Source: Candidatus Phocaeicola faecipullorum (GTDB lineage: Bacteria; Bacteroidota; Bacteroidia; Bacteroidales; Bacteroidaceae). Taken from it: a stretch of DNA of 50,070 nt. The position numbers were made by a program, and so were the translations under genes. Under the pieces are notes generated by a model that worked only from the letters and a program-made list of their open reading frames with translations, did no database searches and was not told the origin of the DNA. Positions 1-9,547 of this stretch are shown here, piece after piece (the first letter of the stretch is position 1; every line of letters starts with the position of its first letter). The stretch spans positions 1 through 50,070 of the forward strand of contig JAHLFB010000245.1 of the NCBI GenBank assembly GCA_018884025.1, given 5' to 3'.

Positions 1-137
1 CTGCAAGAAGTATAGGTCCGGCAATAATGGAAGGCGGACAAGCTCTCAGCCAATTATGGCTATTCATAGTAGCTCCATTGGTAGGTGCTGCATTCAGCTC
101 ACTGGTATGGAAATTCATCGGAGGCGGAAAACGATGA
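1..137 (+). CDS. aqpZ: Aquaporin Z-like water channel, C-terminal end only
   Basis: The gene enters from the left edge and stops with TGA at 135-137. Its last 44 complete codons begin A-R-S, and the two bases before them fit a Pro codon, so this is the second NPA(R) pore motif of the aquaporin family. It is followed by ALSQLWLFIVAPLVGA, the typical last membrane helix of AqpZ, and a short basic tail. The role is passive water movement across the inner membrane. The frame ends immediately before a strong terminator hairpin. Only the C-terminal fifth is visible, so nothing can be said about the start or regulation. Confidence 0.85.
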   Translation, partial: ARSIGPAIMEGGQALSQLWLFIVAPLVGAAFSSLVWKFIGGGKR

Positions 138-158
138 CATAAAATTACATCATAAAAC

Positions 159-213
159 AAATCCCTTGCATCAAAAATATGATATCATATTCATCTTGAT
201 GCAAGGGATTTTT
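159..213 (+). terminator. Rho-independent terminator after the aquaporin gene
   Basis: Sixteen-base perfect arms (AAATCCCTTGCATCAA at 159-174 and its complement at 196-211) flank an AT-rich loop, followed by T-rich sequence. Confidence 0.85.
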
Positions 214-276
214 ATGTATAAAAACAAAATATAAATACATTAAAGAAGTCAAAAACGAAGAAAAACAGGTCTTTTT

Positions 277-307
277 TTGGGATTTCATGTATAATAAAGT
301 AAATTTG
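277..307 (+). promoter_or_regulatory. Bacteroidetes-type promoter of the AraC regulator gene
   Basis: TTG (277-279), 20 bp, TAAATTTG (300-307) match the known Bacteroidetes -33/-7 consensus. Transcription would begin near 312-314. This rules out a TTG codon at 309 as start and favours ATG at 333. Confidence 0.65.
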
Positions 308-332
308 CTTGCAATACAAACAAACATGCTAC

Positions 333-1184
333 ATGACACACCTAGAAAAACTTAACAACATACCTCAAAACATAGATTTAATGGCAGGAATAGATATGTC
401 AGGAAACTTAAAACATCTGTTCAAATCTCCTTCAAAAGTTCCTGGATACATGTTCCTCCTATGTTTTCAAGGTACATGTTCCATAACCGTACACCTTACG
501 CAATACGCAATGAAAAAAGGTACATTGCTTATACTACTGCCAGACCTGTATTTTCAGATATTGGAACAGAGTGAGGACTGTAGGTTCATATTCGCAGGAT
601 TTGCAACTGAACTGGTAAGGAGTTCATCATTATTTTCAAAATCTATAGAATATACTCCATTTATTTTTGAAAAGCCTGTTATGCAACTCGACAGAAAAGG
701 AAGCAGATTGATATATGACTACATAAGGGTTATAATAAAAGCCAGAAGTGTAGCCTGCTGCACTATAACGCAAGAACAGTCCGCACTGACATTTACACAG
801 ATGATTCTTGGACTAGGCAATCTGATAAAGAACGGTAAAAGCGTAAACCAGCAGTACAACAGAAACCAGGAGATAGTTAAGGAACTGGTCAGAACGGTTG
901 TAATGAACTATCACACAGAAAGAAACGTCAGCTTTTATGCCGAAAAGATGCATCTGTCGCCACAGCATCTCAGCACTACCATAAAGAAGATAACGGGTAA
1001 AACACTGACAGATATCATATCATCATTCATCATAAACGATGCAAAAGCGAAACTGAAATCTACAGAGATGACAATCCAGGAGATAGCTTACTCACTGAAC
1101 TTCCCGGACATTTCGTTTTTCGGAAAATATTTCAAAAGATATACAGGCATGTCGCCTAAACAGTATAGAAACACTGAACTGTAA
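333..1184 (+). CDS. AraC family transcriptional regulator
   Basis: A protein of 283 residues. The N-terminal half is a poorly conserved sensing or dimerisation domain. The last 100 residues form the double helix-turn-helix DNA-binding domain of the AraC/XylS family: NVSFYAEKMHLSPQHLSTTIKK is broken here as NVSFYAEKMHLSP then QHLSTTIKK (first helix-turn-helix), followed by MTIQEIAYSLNFPDISFFGKYFK split as MTIQEIAYSLNF / PDISFFGKYFK (second) and the family signature ending GMSPKQYRN. ATG 333 is chosen because the promoter -7 element ends at 307. The final codons (YRNTEL and stop) are repeated near 11131, about 10 kb downstream. The target genes are unknown; the adjacent minus-strand cluster converges on it and need not be its regulon. 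No close terminator follows, unlike most genes here. Confidence 0.85.
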   Translation: MTHLEKLNNIPQNIDLMAGIDMSGNLKHLFKSPSKVPGYMFLLCFQGTCSITVHLTQYAMKKGTLLILLPDLYFQILEQSEDCRFIFAGFATELVRSSSLFSKSIEYTPFIFEKPVMQLDRKGSRLIYDYIRVIIKARSVACCTITQEQSALTFTQMILGLGNLIKNGKSVNQQYNRNQEIVKELVRTVVMNYHTERNVSFYAEKMHLSPQHLSTTIKKITGKTLTDIISSFIINDAKAKLKSTEMTIQEIAYSLNFPDISFFGKYFKRYTGMSPKQYRNTEL

Positions 1185-1187
1185 AAA
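1167..1187 (+). repeat. Direct repeat copy A, 3' end of the AraC gene
   Basis: The 21 bases starting AGAAACACTGAACTGTAAAA (last codons, stop codon and following A-tract of the AraC gene) recur exactly at 11131-11151. They bracket the 10-kb minus-strand cluster. Confidence 0.8.
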
Positions 1188-1225
1188 TAGTTCGATTCCT
1201 GTAATGATATTTCATAAAACATTAA

Positions 1226-1286
1226 GTGAACATATAATGAACGCTCAATCAACCAAAATCAGAAAATGACATCATTATGTGTTCAC
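1226..1286. repeat. Inverted repeat at the left edge of the island
   Basis: GTGAACATATAATGA (1226-1240) and TCATTATGTGTTCAC (1272-1286) are complementary with one mismatch, with a 31-base loop. It lies between the convergent AraC and PorV-like genes. It may be a weak bidirectional terminator or an end structure of the inserted segment. Confidence 0.55.
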
Positions 1287-1343
1287 CCAAAGTTGCAACT
1301 TTTACCATGTGATATTTAAAGAGCTATAAATACCTATTACTTT

Positions 1344-2276
1344 TTACCATTCAAATTGTAATCCAACAGAATACAAGTTATTATTCTCTTTATGAAAAGG
1401 AAAAGATGTAGCTACAGATACACCAAACATTCTCCAACGATAGCATAAAGAAGCCGCTAAATAATCTGCACTATTACTCCAAAATCCGCCTACACGAAGT
1501 GATATATTATTATAAGAATAACCTATACCGCCATTTACTTCTGTTTCTTTTTTCATCACTCCTGTTGGAGTGTAAATACCTACATCTAGACAAGCTAACA
1601 ATTTATGTCTAGTAAAAGGACTCCATTCCATGTTGCCACCGAGTCCAATGCAAGGAGACAAAAACTCATTGTGGTTATTATAATAAAATTTTCCACAATT
1701 ACGTATATACAAACCCAGGGTATAATCTATTTTATCGCCCCATGAATTGAAATAATCTGCGCCAAAATTTGAACGAAAAGCTTGTATTTTAGTTAATGTT
1801 TTTTCTTGTACATAACCAGTATTAATATATATGGAAAATTTTTCAAAAATATTTACTGTATATCCTATATCAAAAGTATAAGAATACAGGCGATAAAGTT
1901 CTTTTTTACTCATTTCCTGCATATCATCATCGACAAATGTTTCCATTTTTCCCATATTGTAATATCGTCCACCTACTAAAAGAGCTTGGTTACTCCATTT
2001 ATATGCAGCTGTAACAGAATGTAATGTTCCAACTATATCATCCGTAGGAATAACAACCATAGAATAATCTGTACTCCAACTCTTGCCATGCTTTAAGAAA
2101 CACAATGGATTAGTATAAATATAAGAAGTATTAGAAATACCATGAATAGCATTACCTAAAGCCAAGGCGTCTGCCGAAACTGGAATCTCCATTATTGGCA
2201 AGACCCTACTTTGTGAAACCATACACAAAGGCATACATAAAAATAATACTAACAGAAATAACTTTTTATTGTACAT
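1344..2276 (-). CDS. PorV/PorQ-like outer membrane beta-barrel protein
   Basis: A protein of 310 residues with a cleavable signal peptide (KKLFLLVLFLCMPLCMVSQS). The mature start, with SADALALGNAIHGISNTSYIYTNP split as SADALALGNAIHG and SNTSYIYTNP, resembles the PorV/PorQ/FadL-type opening in which a glycine/alanine-rich hatch precedes a Y-x-NP motif. Alternating aromatic strands follow, ending in the terminal aromatic VGLQFEW typical of outer membrane barrels. PorV carries type IX secretion substrates and PorQ works at the cell-surface attachment step, so this protein may serve the sorting domain encoded just upstream. It starts 5 bp after that gene, so they are probably co-transcribed. The family is assigned from motif resemblance only. 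Confidence 0.6.
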   Translation of the reverse strand: MYNKKLFLLVLFLCMPLCMVSQSRVLPIMEIPVSADALALGNAIHGISNTSYIYTNPLCFLKHGKSWSTDYSMVVIPTDDIVGTLHSVTAAYKWSNQALLVGGRYYNMGKMETFVDDDMQEMSKKELYRLYSYTFDIGYTVNIFEKFSIYINTGYVQEKTLTKIQAFRSNFGADYFNSWGDKIDYTLGLYIRNCGKFYYNNHNEFLSPCIGLGGNMEWSPFTRHKLLACLDVGIYTPTGVMKKETEVNGGIGYSYNNISLRVGGFWSNSADYLAASLCYRWRMFGVSVATSFPFHKENNNLYSVGLQFEW

Positions 2277-2281
2277 TTTTC

Positions 2282-3121
2282 TTATTGTTTTAAAAATGAT
2301 TCTGTATATATTTTTCCTTGATTAGAGATACTCAAAGAGTATTTTCCTGGATAAAGCGATGAAACATCTAAAAGAACTGTCTTTTTCTCAGAATCCAATT
2401 CATCCGTATGACTTACCTGTTTTAAGGCAATCTTACCAATAACATTACGAATAGTCAGAATTATTTCACCTGTAATACCTGTTCCTAATCTTACATATAG
2501 TATATCTTCTACTTCAGTAGGAAACAAACTGAAAATACCTTTATTCATATAAACAAAAATAGGTAAAGAGAACTCAACTGATTGCCCATGTTTATCTGTT
2601 ACTATTATATTCTGTTTTGATTGTCCTAAACTTTTTCCTTCAACTGTCAAAAAGTTTTTTTCAAGTGATAATTGTACATTGTTACCTTTTAATTCTCCTA
2701 ATTTAAAGTTTAATGTTTCCACATCCTCATCAACAATATATTCTTTTAAATCAACCGTATGACTATCTCCTTTACTTAAAGCTATAATAAGATCTGGATT
2801 TTTCAAAACTGGACAACTGTCATAATTCTTATTTATATTTATAACAACAGATGTTGACGCATTATATTCATCTGTCACAGTTAGTGTGAATTGATGTTCA
2901 CCTAACGACAACTTCTCAGAAGGAATTTTAACATCAAGTACATCCCCTTTTTGTTCAATATAAACAATCGCAGGATTTGTTATATTATATTTCCAGGTAT
3001 GATTATCCTTATCTGTTATTTTAAACATTAAATTCAAAATATCCTTACCGTAAACATTAAAGGTGTGTTCCAAATTAGCATCTGTTGTTACAGATGGTGG
3101 TATATTAACCAAAGTAGACAA
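2282..3121 (-). pseudogene. C-terminal part of the subtilisin-like protease (Ig-like/cadherin-like domains plus T9SS type A sorting domain), cut off by an in-frame TAG
   Basis: This stretch continues the protease gene in the same reading frame: the distance from the protease start is a multiple of three and the only break is a TAG at 3140-3142. The first possible restart is a TTG at 3119-3121. It encodes two tandem Ig-like or cadherin-like beta-sandwich repeats (about residues 1-95 and 95-190). These are followed by an 80-residue C-terminal domain with the type A T9SS layout: FPTEVEDILYVR, a middle I-x-NVIGK, then SLYPGKYSLSI and a Lys-rich end. There is no signal peptide, so expressed alone it could not be exported. 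No further stops or frameshifts occur over 279 codons, so the disruption is recent, is bypassed, or is a sequence error. Confidence 0.75.
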
Positions 3122-3139
3122 TCCACCCTCATAAATAGA

Positions 3140-5077
3140 CTAAGAAGAAGTTTTTCCATTCCTTGCAATTGATTGTAAGGCGAAATAATATTTTGTTCCA
3201 GTTTTAAGTTTTTCTAATGTACGAGTAAACTCCTGGCCATCAGGAGCACAATTAGCCGAAATATCAAAAGATTCCACTCCTTCTGTTAAATAATTATCAG
3301 AAGAAATTATCTGTGATGAATAATATAACCTGTATTTAAATAAATCGTCACCACTTTCATCTGATGTCCAAAATATTTTTATAAAATCATAACCAACCTC
3401 TGACTTTGATTGAATAAATACCGGCAACGGTGGAATACTATTTTCATCGTAATCTTTCAAAGCTACTGTAGCATCAACAAAACCAACACCTAATTTATCT
3501 TTATAATTTACAGAATTGTATTTATTTATATCTATTGCTTTTATTCCTGAAAGTAAACGATTACGCAACTCTTCATTAGTAAAACCATCTTTTCCATATT
3601 TAGATATAATTAAAGCCGCAATACCAGAAACATGCGGACACGCCATTGAAGTACCTTGCATATAACCATAAAGTCCCTTACCATTCTTTGATGGAAGTGT
3701 ACTCAATATTTCTGCAATAGGCTTTCCATCTATATAGGAATATTTTCCGTCAAAAGGACTACTCCCTCCTGGTGCACACAAATCTACCCAATATCCATAA
3801 TTTGTATACCATGTTGCTGCATAATCAGGTGCAAATGAAGAAACAGCCACTACTTGAGAACGGGCAGCCGGATACGCTTTTTTATCCACTCCATCATTTC
3901 CTGCAGAGAAAATGCAAATACCCCCTTTCATTAAAGAGCCTTCATACATTCCTGCAATATTATTAAAATAATCTATTGCCTCAGTTATGACCTTTGGTTC
4001 AGGAAGGAAATCATTATAGCCCCATGAATTTTGACTTATTAAAGCCCCATTATTCGCCCCATACACTATAGCTTCTGCTATTGTTTTGTCATCCTGCACC
4101 GATATATTCGGTGATGAATGTGGGTCTGAAGGGTCATAATCTGGATTTGGTTTAAATATTTGACAACTCATAATTTTTGCACCAGAATCTTTAAAGCCAT
4201 TTCCTCCCGCTATTCCAGAAATACCTTTTCCGTTATTATTTACTGCAGCTATTACACCAGCAACATGCGTACCATGTTCATGTGGAATTATTTCTCCATT
4301 TCTATCAACAAAATTATATCCATGTACATCATCAATATATCCATTATTATCATCATCTATTCCATTTCCTGGTATTTCTCCATTATTTATCCATAGATTC
4401 TCTTTCAAATCTTCATGAATAATATCTATTCCACCATCAACTATTGAAACAACTACACGTGAATCGCCTGTAGTTTCTCTCCATGCAGGTACAATATTTA
4501 TGTCTGCCCCATCAGCAAAATCTCTTTTTGTATCTTTGCCACTTTCACCTAATAAACCATCATTTTTCATATTCCATTGAAATCTCCATAGTGGGTCATT
4601 GAAAGGATACTGATAAACAGAACGTGAAACATCGGATTCAAATTCTTGTACTTTATAATCATTAAGATACATTTTTCGTATTGGTTCTATAAAAATTGCT
4701 ATATCACCAAAAACTTCGTATATAGCTCTACTTGATAGAGCATCTTTATTAATAACAAAAGAATACCATTGATTTAGTCCGTATTCTTTTTGATATCTCT
4801 CATATTTTCCAGCATTAGGGAAAATGCGTTCAATTCCTGTAGCCCCTATCTTATTTAAGCATTCATCAAGCCTTGAACAACCTGTTGGTAATTTTAAATA
4901 ATTACTTTCATTATCTATCTCACCAACAATATCATATGTTAATTTTAAGTTTATAGGATTTCCTATAGTATTATCTGTTGTTGCGTTGTTAGTCTCTATT
5001 AAAGAACCAGTATCAAGTTCACTATCATAACATGCTGATAAAAAAGACAGACATAAAATAAATACAATTTTCCTCAT
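3140..5077 (-). CDS. Subtilisin-like (S8) serine protease with lipoprotein signal, truncated by TAG
   Basis: The start is set at the ATG for MRKIVFILCLSFLSAC (5077), which gives a signal peptide ending in a lipobox (LSAC). The catalytic triad of family S8 is intact: Asp in VVSIVDGGID, His in HEHGTHVAGVIAA and Ser in GTSMACPHVSG. Calcium-loop-like GIDDDNNGYIDD lies between Asp and His. A fibronectin type III module follows and ends TKYYFALQSIARNGKTSS, directly before TAG. The frame then continues into Ig-like repeats and a T9SS sorting domain, so the ancestral protein was about 930 residues. It starts 4 bp after the DUF6850 barrel gene. As it stands the product would keep its protease domain but lose the sorting domain. 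A lipobox together with a T9SS tail is unusual. Confidence 0.85.
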   Translation of the reverse strand: MRKIVFILCLSFLSACYDSELDTGSLIETNNATTDNTIGNPINLKLTYDIVGEIDNESNYLKLPTGCSRLDECLNKIGATGIERIFPNAGKYERYQKEYGLNQWYSFVINKDALSSRAIYEVFGDIAIFIEPIRKMYLNDYKVQEFESDVSRSVYQYPFNDPLWRFQWNMKNDGLLGESGKDTKRDFADGADINIVPAWRETTGDSRVVVSIVDGGIDIIHEDLKENLWINNGEIPGNGIDDDNNGYIDDVHGYNFVDRNGEIIPHEHGTHVAGVIAAVNNNGKGISGIAGGNGFKDSGAKIMSCQIFKPNPDYDPSDPHSSPNISVQDDKTIAEAIVYGANNGALISQNSWGYNDFLPEPKVITEAIDYFNNIAGMYEGSLMKGGICIFSAGNDGVDKKAYPAARSQVVAVSSFAPDYAATWYTNYGYWVDLCAPGGSSPFDGKYSYIDGKPIAEILSTLPSKNGKGLYGYMQGTSMACPHVSGIAALIISKYGKDGFTNEELRNRLLSGIKAIDINKYNSVNYKDKLGVGFVDATVALKDYDENSIPPLPVFIQSKSEVGYDFIKIFWTSDESGDDLFKYRLYYSSQIISSDNYLTEGVESFDISANCAPDGQEFTRTLEKLKTGTKYYFALQSIARNGKTSS

Positions 5078-5081
5078 ATTA

Positions 5082-6677
5082 TTAAAATGCATAAAATATA
5101 TTTAGTCCTAATATTAATTGGCTTCGTTTGTTTTTTTGAGGTAATGAGTGTAAGTATGGAGCATTGGTGCGCTTTAATAAAGCAGCTGAAATTTCTGTAC
5201 CTAACTTTCCACCACAATGTAAACTATATGCATATATTAACGATGAGGTTATTGTCCAATATTCTTCTCCCCTAATTAAATATGGAATATAAGTCTGCAA
5301 TGTTTGAACATTATTTACCGGTTCTGGTAATTCATATTCATTAAAAGCTTTCATACGATATGCTCCTTGTATAGTCAAATCAATTTCTGAGGACTTATTG
5401 TTTCGTTTAAAACCAAATCCTGTATAAGTAGTAAAAGTCGTATTACTAATCGATAAAAAAGGCATCAAATATTCTTCTTTATATACATTAACTCCTTCGC
5501 CTATCCAAAAATCAACAACATTTTTTTTATCTATATTCAGAATAAGCTTACCTCTAATATTTCCTGAATAAGTATTGCAACTATATAATTGATTATTACC
5601 GACTAATATATAATCATATAGATATTGCTCTTTATCAACTTCCTTTGTTTCATACACATTCTCTATACCTCTACGAATTTTACTTTCTGTAAATGCCTGC
5701 CAAACCATGCTTAAATTCTTTTTCAATCTCCAATTAAATATTAGTTGAGACTTGAAATAATGTGTGTTTAATTCATATAAATTTTTATAAGAAGTTTCTT
5801 CCGTTTTCATCTTCCTGTAATTATATGCAAGATTCATAAGTAATTTAAAATCTTTATTGGAAGTTAATGTGAATAACATATCAAATCCACCACCGAAGAT
5901 ATCTGCATTTCGACTATAATTATATCCAGACGCACTTTCTCTTTTATTCCATTGCCCCATGCCATAAGACTGCATAAAATAGTATGTACCAACGGAACTG
6001 GCCACTGATATATTCTGTTTACTTATTTCAGGATACATTTTTAAAGCCACATTATATCTATTATCTGCCTTACTAATACTAAAAGCCGGACGAAACCAAT
6101 AGCAATACACCGCTCTATGTGGCTGCTCAAATTTTGAGGAAGCAGTACCTTCATAATAGCCACTCAAGCCATAGCTCCATTGTTCTCTTGTAAAACTCAT
6201 CCCTCCTTCAATCATATATTTTTCATTGCGTACCTGTCCTGAATTTATAGTATCATATACCAAATACGGAAGATAGTCTTCTGCATTCACACAGTAATTT
6301 TGAGATATATTTTTAATCCAACTATTTTTATATGAAACTCTACCATAAAGTGTACCTACACCTTTTATAGTATGCGTACCGCCTGCCAAAATACTATAGT
6401 CTAATATATTATTTCCATTATAATGCAAATAATCACCGTTTACAGATATATCCTCTATATTTAAAACAATGACTGTATTCTCTTTATCACTACTTTTATT
6501 TAAAGACGGATAATGTAGTTTTATATACTCAAATTCATTTTCAAAATCAGGGTATAGTGCTAAATGACCATCATAAGTACTATTATTAAAATTATACTTT
6601 TTAATATCAAATCGTGCTTGTGAGTTTCCTAAAACAGAATATGTTAAAAGGAAAATTATAAACAAATGTTTCAGCAT
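5082..6677 (-). CDS. DUF6850-type outer membrane beta-barrel protein
   Basis: A protein of 531 residues with a signal peptide (KHLFIIFLLTYSVLGNSQA) and a long run of alternating polar/aromatic strands, closing with LILGLNIFYAF, a terminal Phe as expected for an outer membrane barrel. The length, the N-terminal FDIKKYNF segment and the position directly after a TonB-dependent receptor match, to my recollection, the uncharacterised DUF6850 family of Bacteroidetes. It has no recognised enzyme motif. It sits 5 bp after the receptor gene and 4 bp before the protease gene, which points to tight co-expression. It may form a pore or scaffold for the protease or receptor; this role is inferred from context alone. 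Confidence 0.65.
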   Translation of the reverse strand: MLKHLFIIFLLTYSVLGNSQARFDIKKYNFNNSTYDGHLALYPDFENEFEYIKLHYPSLNKSSDKENTVIVLNIEDISVNGDYLHYNGNNILDYSILAGGTHTIKGVGTLYGRVSYKNSWIKNISQNYCVNAEDYLPYLVYDTINSGQVRNEKYMIEGGMSFTREQWSYGLSGYYEGTASSKFEQPHRAVYCYWFRPAFSISKADNRYNVALKMYPEISKQNISVASSVGTYYFMQSYGMGQWNKRESASGYNYSRNADIFGGGFDMLFTLTSNKDFKLLMNLAYNYRKMKTEETSYKNLYELNTHYFKSQLIFNWRLKKNLSMVWQAFTESKIRRGIENVYETKEVDKEQYLYDYILVGNNQLYSCNTYSGNIRGKLILNIDKKNVVDFWIGEGVNVYKEEYLMPFLSISNTTFTTYTGFGFKRNNKSSEIDLTIQGAYRMKAFNEYELPEPVNNVQTLQTYIPYLIRGEEYWTITSSLIYAYSLHCGGKLGTEISAALLKRTNAPYLHSLPQKNKRSQLILGLNIFYAF

Positions 6678-6682
6678 CTCAA

Positions 6683-9469
6683 CTAAATATTAATAATTAA
6701 CTCAGCCCCAAAAAACGGACTATACCAATCTCTTACTGTTTTTTTATAATTATTTTTATATTTTGGACTAACCTGCAAAATATTATCAGCAAATAATGAC
6801 AACTTTAACCATCTGTTAAATTCCTTCGTCAATTTGAGATTCATACGAAGTGATATAGGTTTACCCAACTCATTATAACGAGCAGAAAGAAAATCACGCT
6901 TTAAAGAAGCAAATGTATTATCGCTAGAAATCATATTAGGAGTCAATGTATGTACCTCACCATAAGTATCCATATACTTATCAGGATAGACGTCTGTATC
7001 AGTAGACAAACGCGACTTATCAATCCATACTATTTGGATAAAGTTTGTAAAAATGAGCTTAAACTTAGGAATATGAGTATTCATCCAAAAATTTGTATTA
7101 AATATTTCAGCATGCCTTTTATCATAACCATCGTATATGCCAACATATGGATAAGGCGCATTATTCTGCATCATAGACGGATAATACATAACTGGAACTC
7201 CATTTGTGTATGTCGTATTATAATAGGCTCCGTTTATCTCAAAACTGGTAAATATGGATTCTATTTTTGGTATACTAATTCTATACTCAATACCTTTCTT
7301 TATTACTTTAGAACTATTTGTCGGCGTATTTAAAGCCATAAAAGTTCGCCTTTCCATTGAATAGAAATCATCTTTGTTAGGCTTTGTTGATACAGGATGT
7401 TTTAATTCATAATAGTAAGTATATGATGTTGGAATATAACGAATAAAATATTCAATACCTCCATTCATCCGTTCATAAAAAGCTGTCAATGAGACCTGAT
7501 AATCTTTAATATCTAAATCTATTCCAAACTCTGTTTTACGGTTTTTATTCTCACGTATATCATGATTTGTCGGATCTTGTATCTTGGTATTTGTAATTAA
7601 TAACCTTTTCTCCGGTTCATTAAAATATGCATTTAATGCAACAAAATCATGATAGACCTTGTCTGGATACAAAAAATCTGCAGAAGGAAGTTTGTTTTCA
7701 ATACCATACCCTGCTCGTAAAGTTATTGAACGATTTAGATTCTCTGTACCAAAATCGTATGTATATGACAGTTGCATACGAGGCTCAAACAAAACACGTC
7801 CTTTCAGTTTATAAGAAGACGGTAAATTCAGCATCATTGTTTCCCTTAACCCTAATTGTGTATTCATTTCATGCTTACCCATTTTATATCTAACTTTTCC
7901 TTCAATATATCCAGCCTGATTTGCTATGGCGGGAATACTTTTATTAGAGCGAGGACGTATGAAACTATTACTAGGATAAGGTGGACGTTTTGGGTCTACA
8001 ACAACGCCTTCTCCGTAATTTTTAGTTTTATTGAATGTAGCACCATATAATAATTTATAATTAATATTGTTGTTTATATTACCAAATTTAGTAGCTGTAA
8101 GTTGTGAATAAACATTAAATGGAGAATTATCTATTCTATAAAAAGTATGATATGTTCGTGGTAAATATTCACCTTCACTTTCTCCTTCTACAATTGACTG
8201 TTGTAAAGGTCTAACAGACTGATTAATTACATATTTATTATACTCTAAAATATCATTTGAATAATCTGCAGATGCTAAAAACTCCAACTGATCGACAAAC
8301 AGCCAATCCAACTTAATATTTGCTTTCATGGAAAGCATCATTCTTTGATATAACGTATTATAACTCTCATCAAAAGTCTCAATAATATCATCTGTTTTGT
8401 TATTATTAAAAGAGGTTATATAACTTCCACGTATATTCAAATCAAGTTGTTTTCCAAACCATGTTACTTTGTTATTCCAATTAGCCTGAGCAGTCACACG
8501 ATTATATGCCCCTCTAGGCAAATCTATTTTTGAAGCCGATTGAACTATATCAGCTCCTAAATACAATGTTCCTAATGTTTTTGATAACAAAAATCCTTTG
8601 CCGATATATGCCAATTTATTCAGTGGGTCAAATTTTATTCTCGCTCTCAATGAACTCTGACCCTGTTTTGGTATAACCCGTATGGTACCACTACTTAAAT
8701 TCCCTTCTTTAGCAGAAGCAATACCTCGATTTATACTTATACTTTCTATATGATCTGTAGAGATTGTCCGTAAATCCACTCCTGTATTTACACTAATATT
8801 CCCTTCTTTCTCAACATTTCCACGTCCAGTAAAACCAGACATCTGAATACGCATCCCATCATTTTGCATTGGAACTCCATCAATACTCAATCCCATCCCA
8901 AAAGATGTAACCTCATCACTTCCTGCTTGACGGGAAGATATAAGTTGTCTGCTCTGCATATTATTACTTCCTAATTTACCTCCAGGAAGTAATTGAAAAA
9001 TATCTTGAATAGATGTAGGCTGAATATACTCCAAAGCTTCCTTTTCAATAGTTGCATCACTACCCAACTTGTCTATATATTGAGCAGTAACTGTTACGTT
9101 TTCCAAAGCTATACTTTGAGGTGTCAATCCAAAATTCATTTGTCTTCCTGAACCATTAACATTAACAACTATATCGGAAACAGCATACCCAATGCTACTT
9201 ATTCTTAACTGAAATGTGCCTTCGGATGAGAAATCAAGTCTATAACGTCCATCTACATCTGACATGGTTCCACGTTCATTATCTTTTATATAAATATTAG
9301 CAAAAGGAATAGGTTCTTCTGTATCTCTGTCATAAACATACCCAACAAGATAGCTTTTATTTCTTTCATTTGATTTTTTTAATTTTTCTTCAGAATATGA
9401 ATTTACAGCATCAAGTTGACAAACAGAAATATACAATACTAAAGTTATAACAGTAAAAAGTTTCATCAT
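6683..9469 (-). CDS. TonB-dependent outer membrane receptor with carboxypeptidase-regulatory-like N-terminal domain
   Basis: About 928 residues when started at ATG 9469 (MMKLFTVITLVLYISVCQLD), which gives a normal signal peptide; the longer upstream frame adds a charged extension and is less likely. After the signal comes a CarboxypepD_reg-like beta-sandwich (VGYVYDRDTEEPIPFANIYI, TMSDVDGRYRLDF), then the plug domain (LENVTVTAQYIDKLG, LSIDGVPMQ, GNLSSGTIRV) and a 22-strand-type barrel ending with ELIINI. Such receptors import ligands across the outer membrane using TonB energy. No SusD partner is present; the surface lipoprotein next to it is of the DUF4876 family instead. The substrate is unknown. 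Peptides released by the neighbouring protease are one guess. Confidence 0.88.
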   Translation of the reverse strand: MMKLFTVITLVLYISVCQLDAVNSYSEEKLKKSNERNKSYLVGYVYDRDTEEPIPFANIYIKDNERGTMSDVDGRYRLDFSSEGTFQLRISSIGYAVSDIVVNVNGSGRQMNFGLTPQSIALENVTVTAQYIDKLGSDATIEKEALEYIQPTSIQDIFQLLPGGKLGSNNMQSRQLISSRQAGSDEVTSFGMGLSIDGVPMQNDGMRIQMSGFTGRGNVEKEGNISVNTGVDLRTISTDHIESISINRGIASAKEGNLSSGTIRVIPKQGQSSLRARIKFDPLNKLAYIGKGFLLSKTLGTLYLGADIVQSASKIDLPRGAYNRVTAQANWNNKVTWFGKQLDLNIRGSYITSFNNNKTDDIIETFDESYNTLYQRMMLSMKANIKLDWLFVDQLEFLASADYSNDILEYNKYVINQSVRPLQQSIVEGESEGEYLPRTYHTFYRIDNSPFNVYSQLTATKFGNINNNINYKLLYGATFNKTKNYGEGVVVDPKRPPYPSNSFIRPRSNKSIPAIANQAGYIEGKVRYKMGKHEMNTQLGLRETMMLNLPSSYKLKGRVLFEPRMQLSYTYDFGTENLNRSITLRAGYGIENKLPSADFLYPDKVYHDFVALNAYFNEPEKRLLITNTKIQDPTNHDIRENKNRKTEFGIDLDIKDYQVSLTAFYERMNGGIEYFIRYIPTSYTYYYELKHPVSTKPNKDDFYSMERRTFMALNTPTNSSKVIKKGIEYRISIPKIESIFTSFEINGAYYNTTYTNGVPVMYYPSMMQNNAPYPYVGIYDGYDKRHAEIFNTNFWMNTHIPKFKLIFTNFIQIVWIDKSRLSTDTDVYPDKYMDTYGEVHTLTPNMISSDNTFASLKRDFLSARYNELGKPISLRMNLKLTKEFNRWLKLSLFADNILQVSPKYKNNYKKTVRDWYSPFFGAELIINI

Positions 9470-9547
9470 ATATTTATTAAAAAAGAAAGGCTGAGCAACT
9501 AAATATCTTATACTCAACCTTCTTTGCAATATTACATAACTAATAAA

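Noticed and set aside
145-339. Minus-strand reading frame of 64 codons
   Set aside because: It runs across the aquaporin terminator and the AraC promoter and has no family motif.
3140-3142. Recoding of TAG as pyrrolysine or by a TAG-reassigned code
   Set aside because: Other genes in the window end normally at TAG (for example feoB at 38235-38237), and no recoding element is seen. Nonsense mutation or simple read-through is more likely.
2282-5092. Frameshift between the protease and its C-terminal part
   Set aside because: Both parts are in the same phase; a single stop codon, not a shift, separates them.
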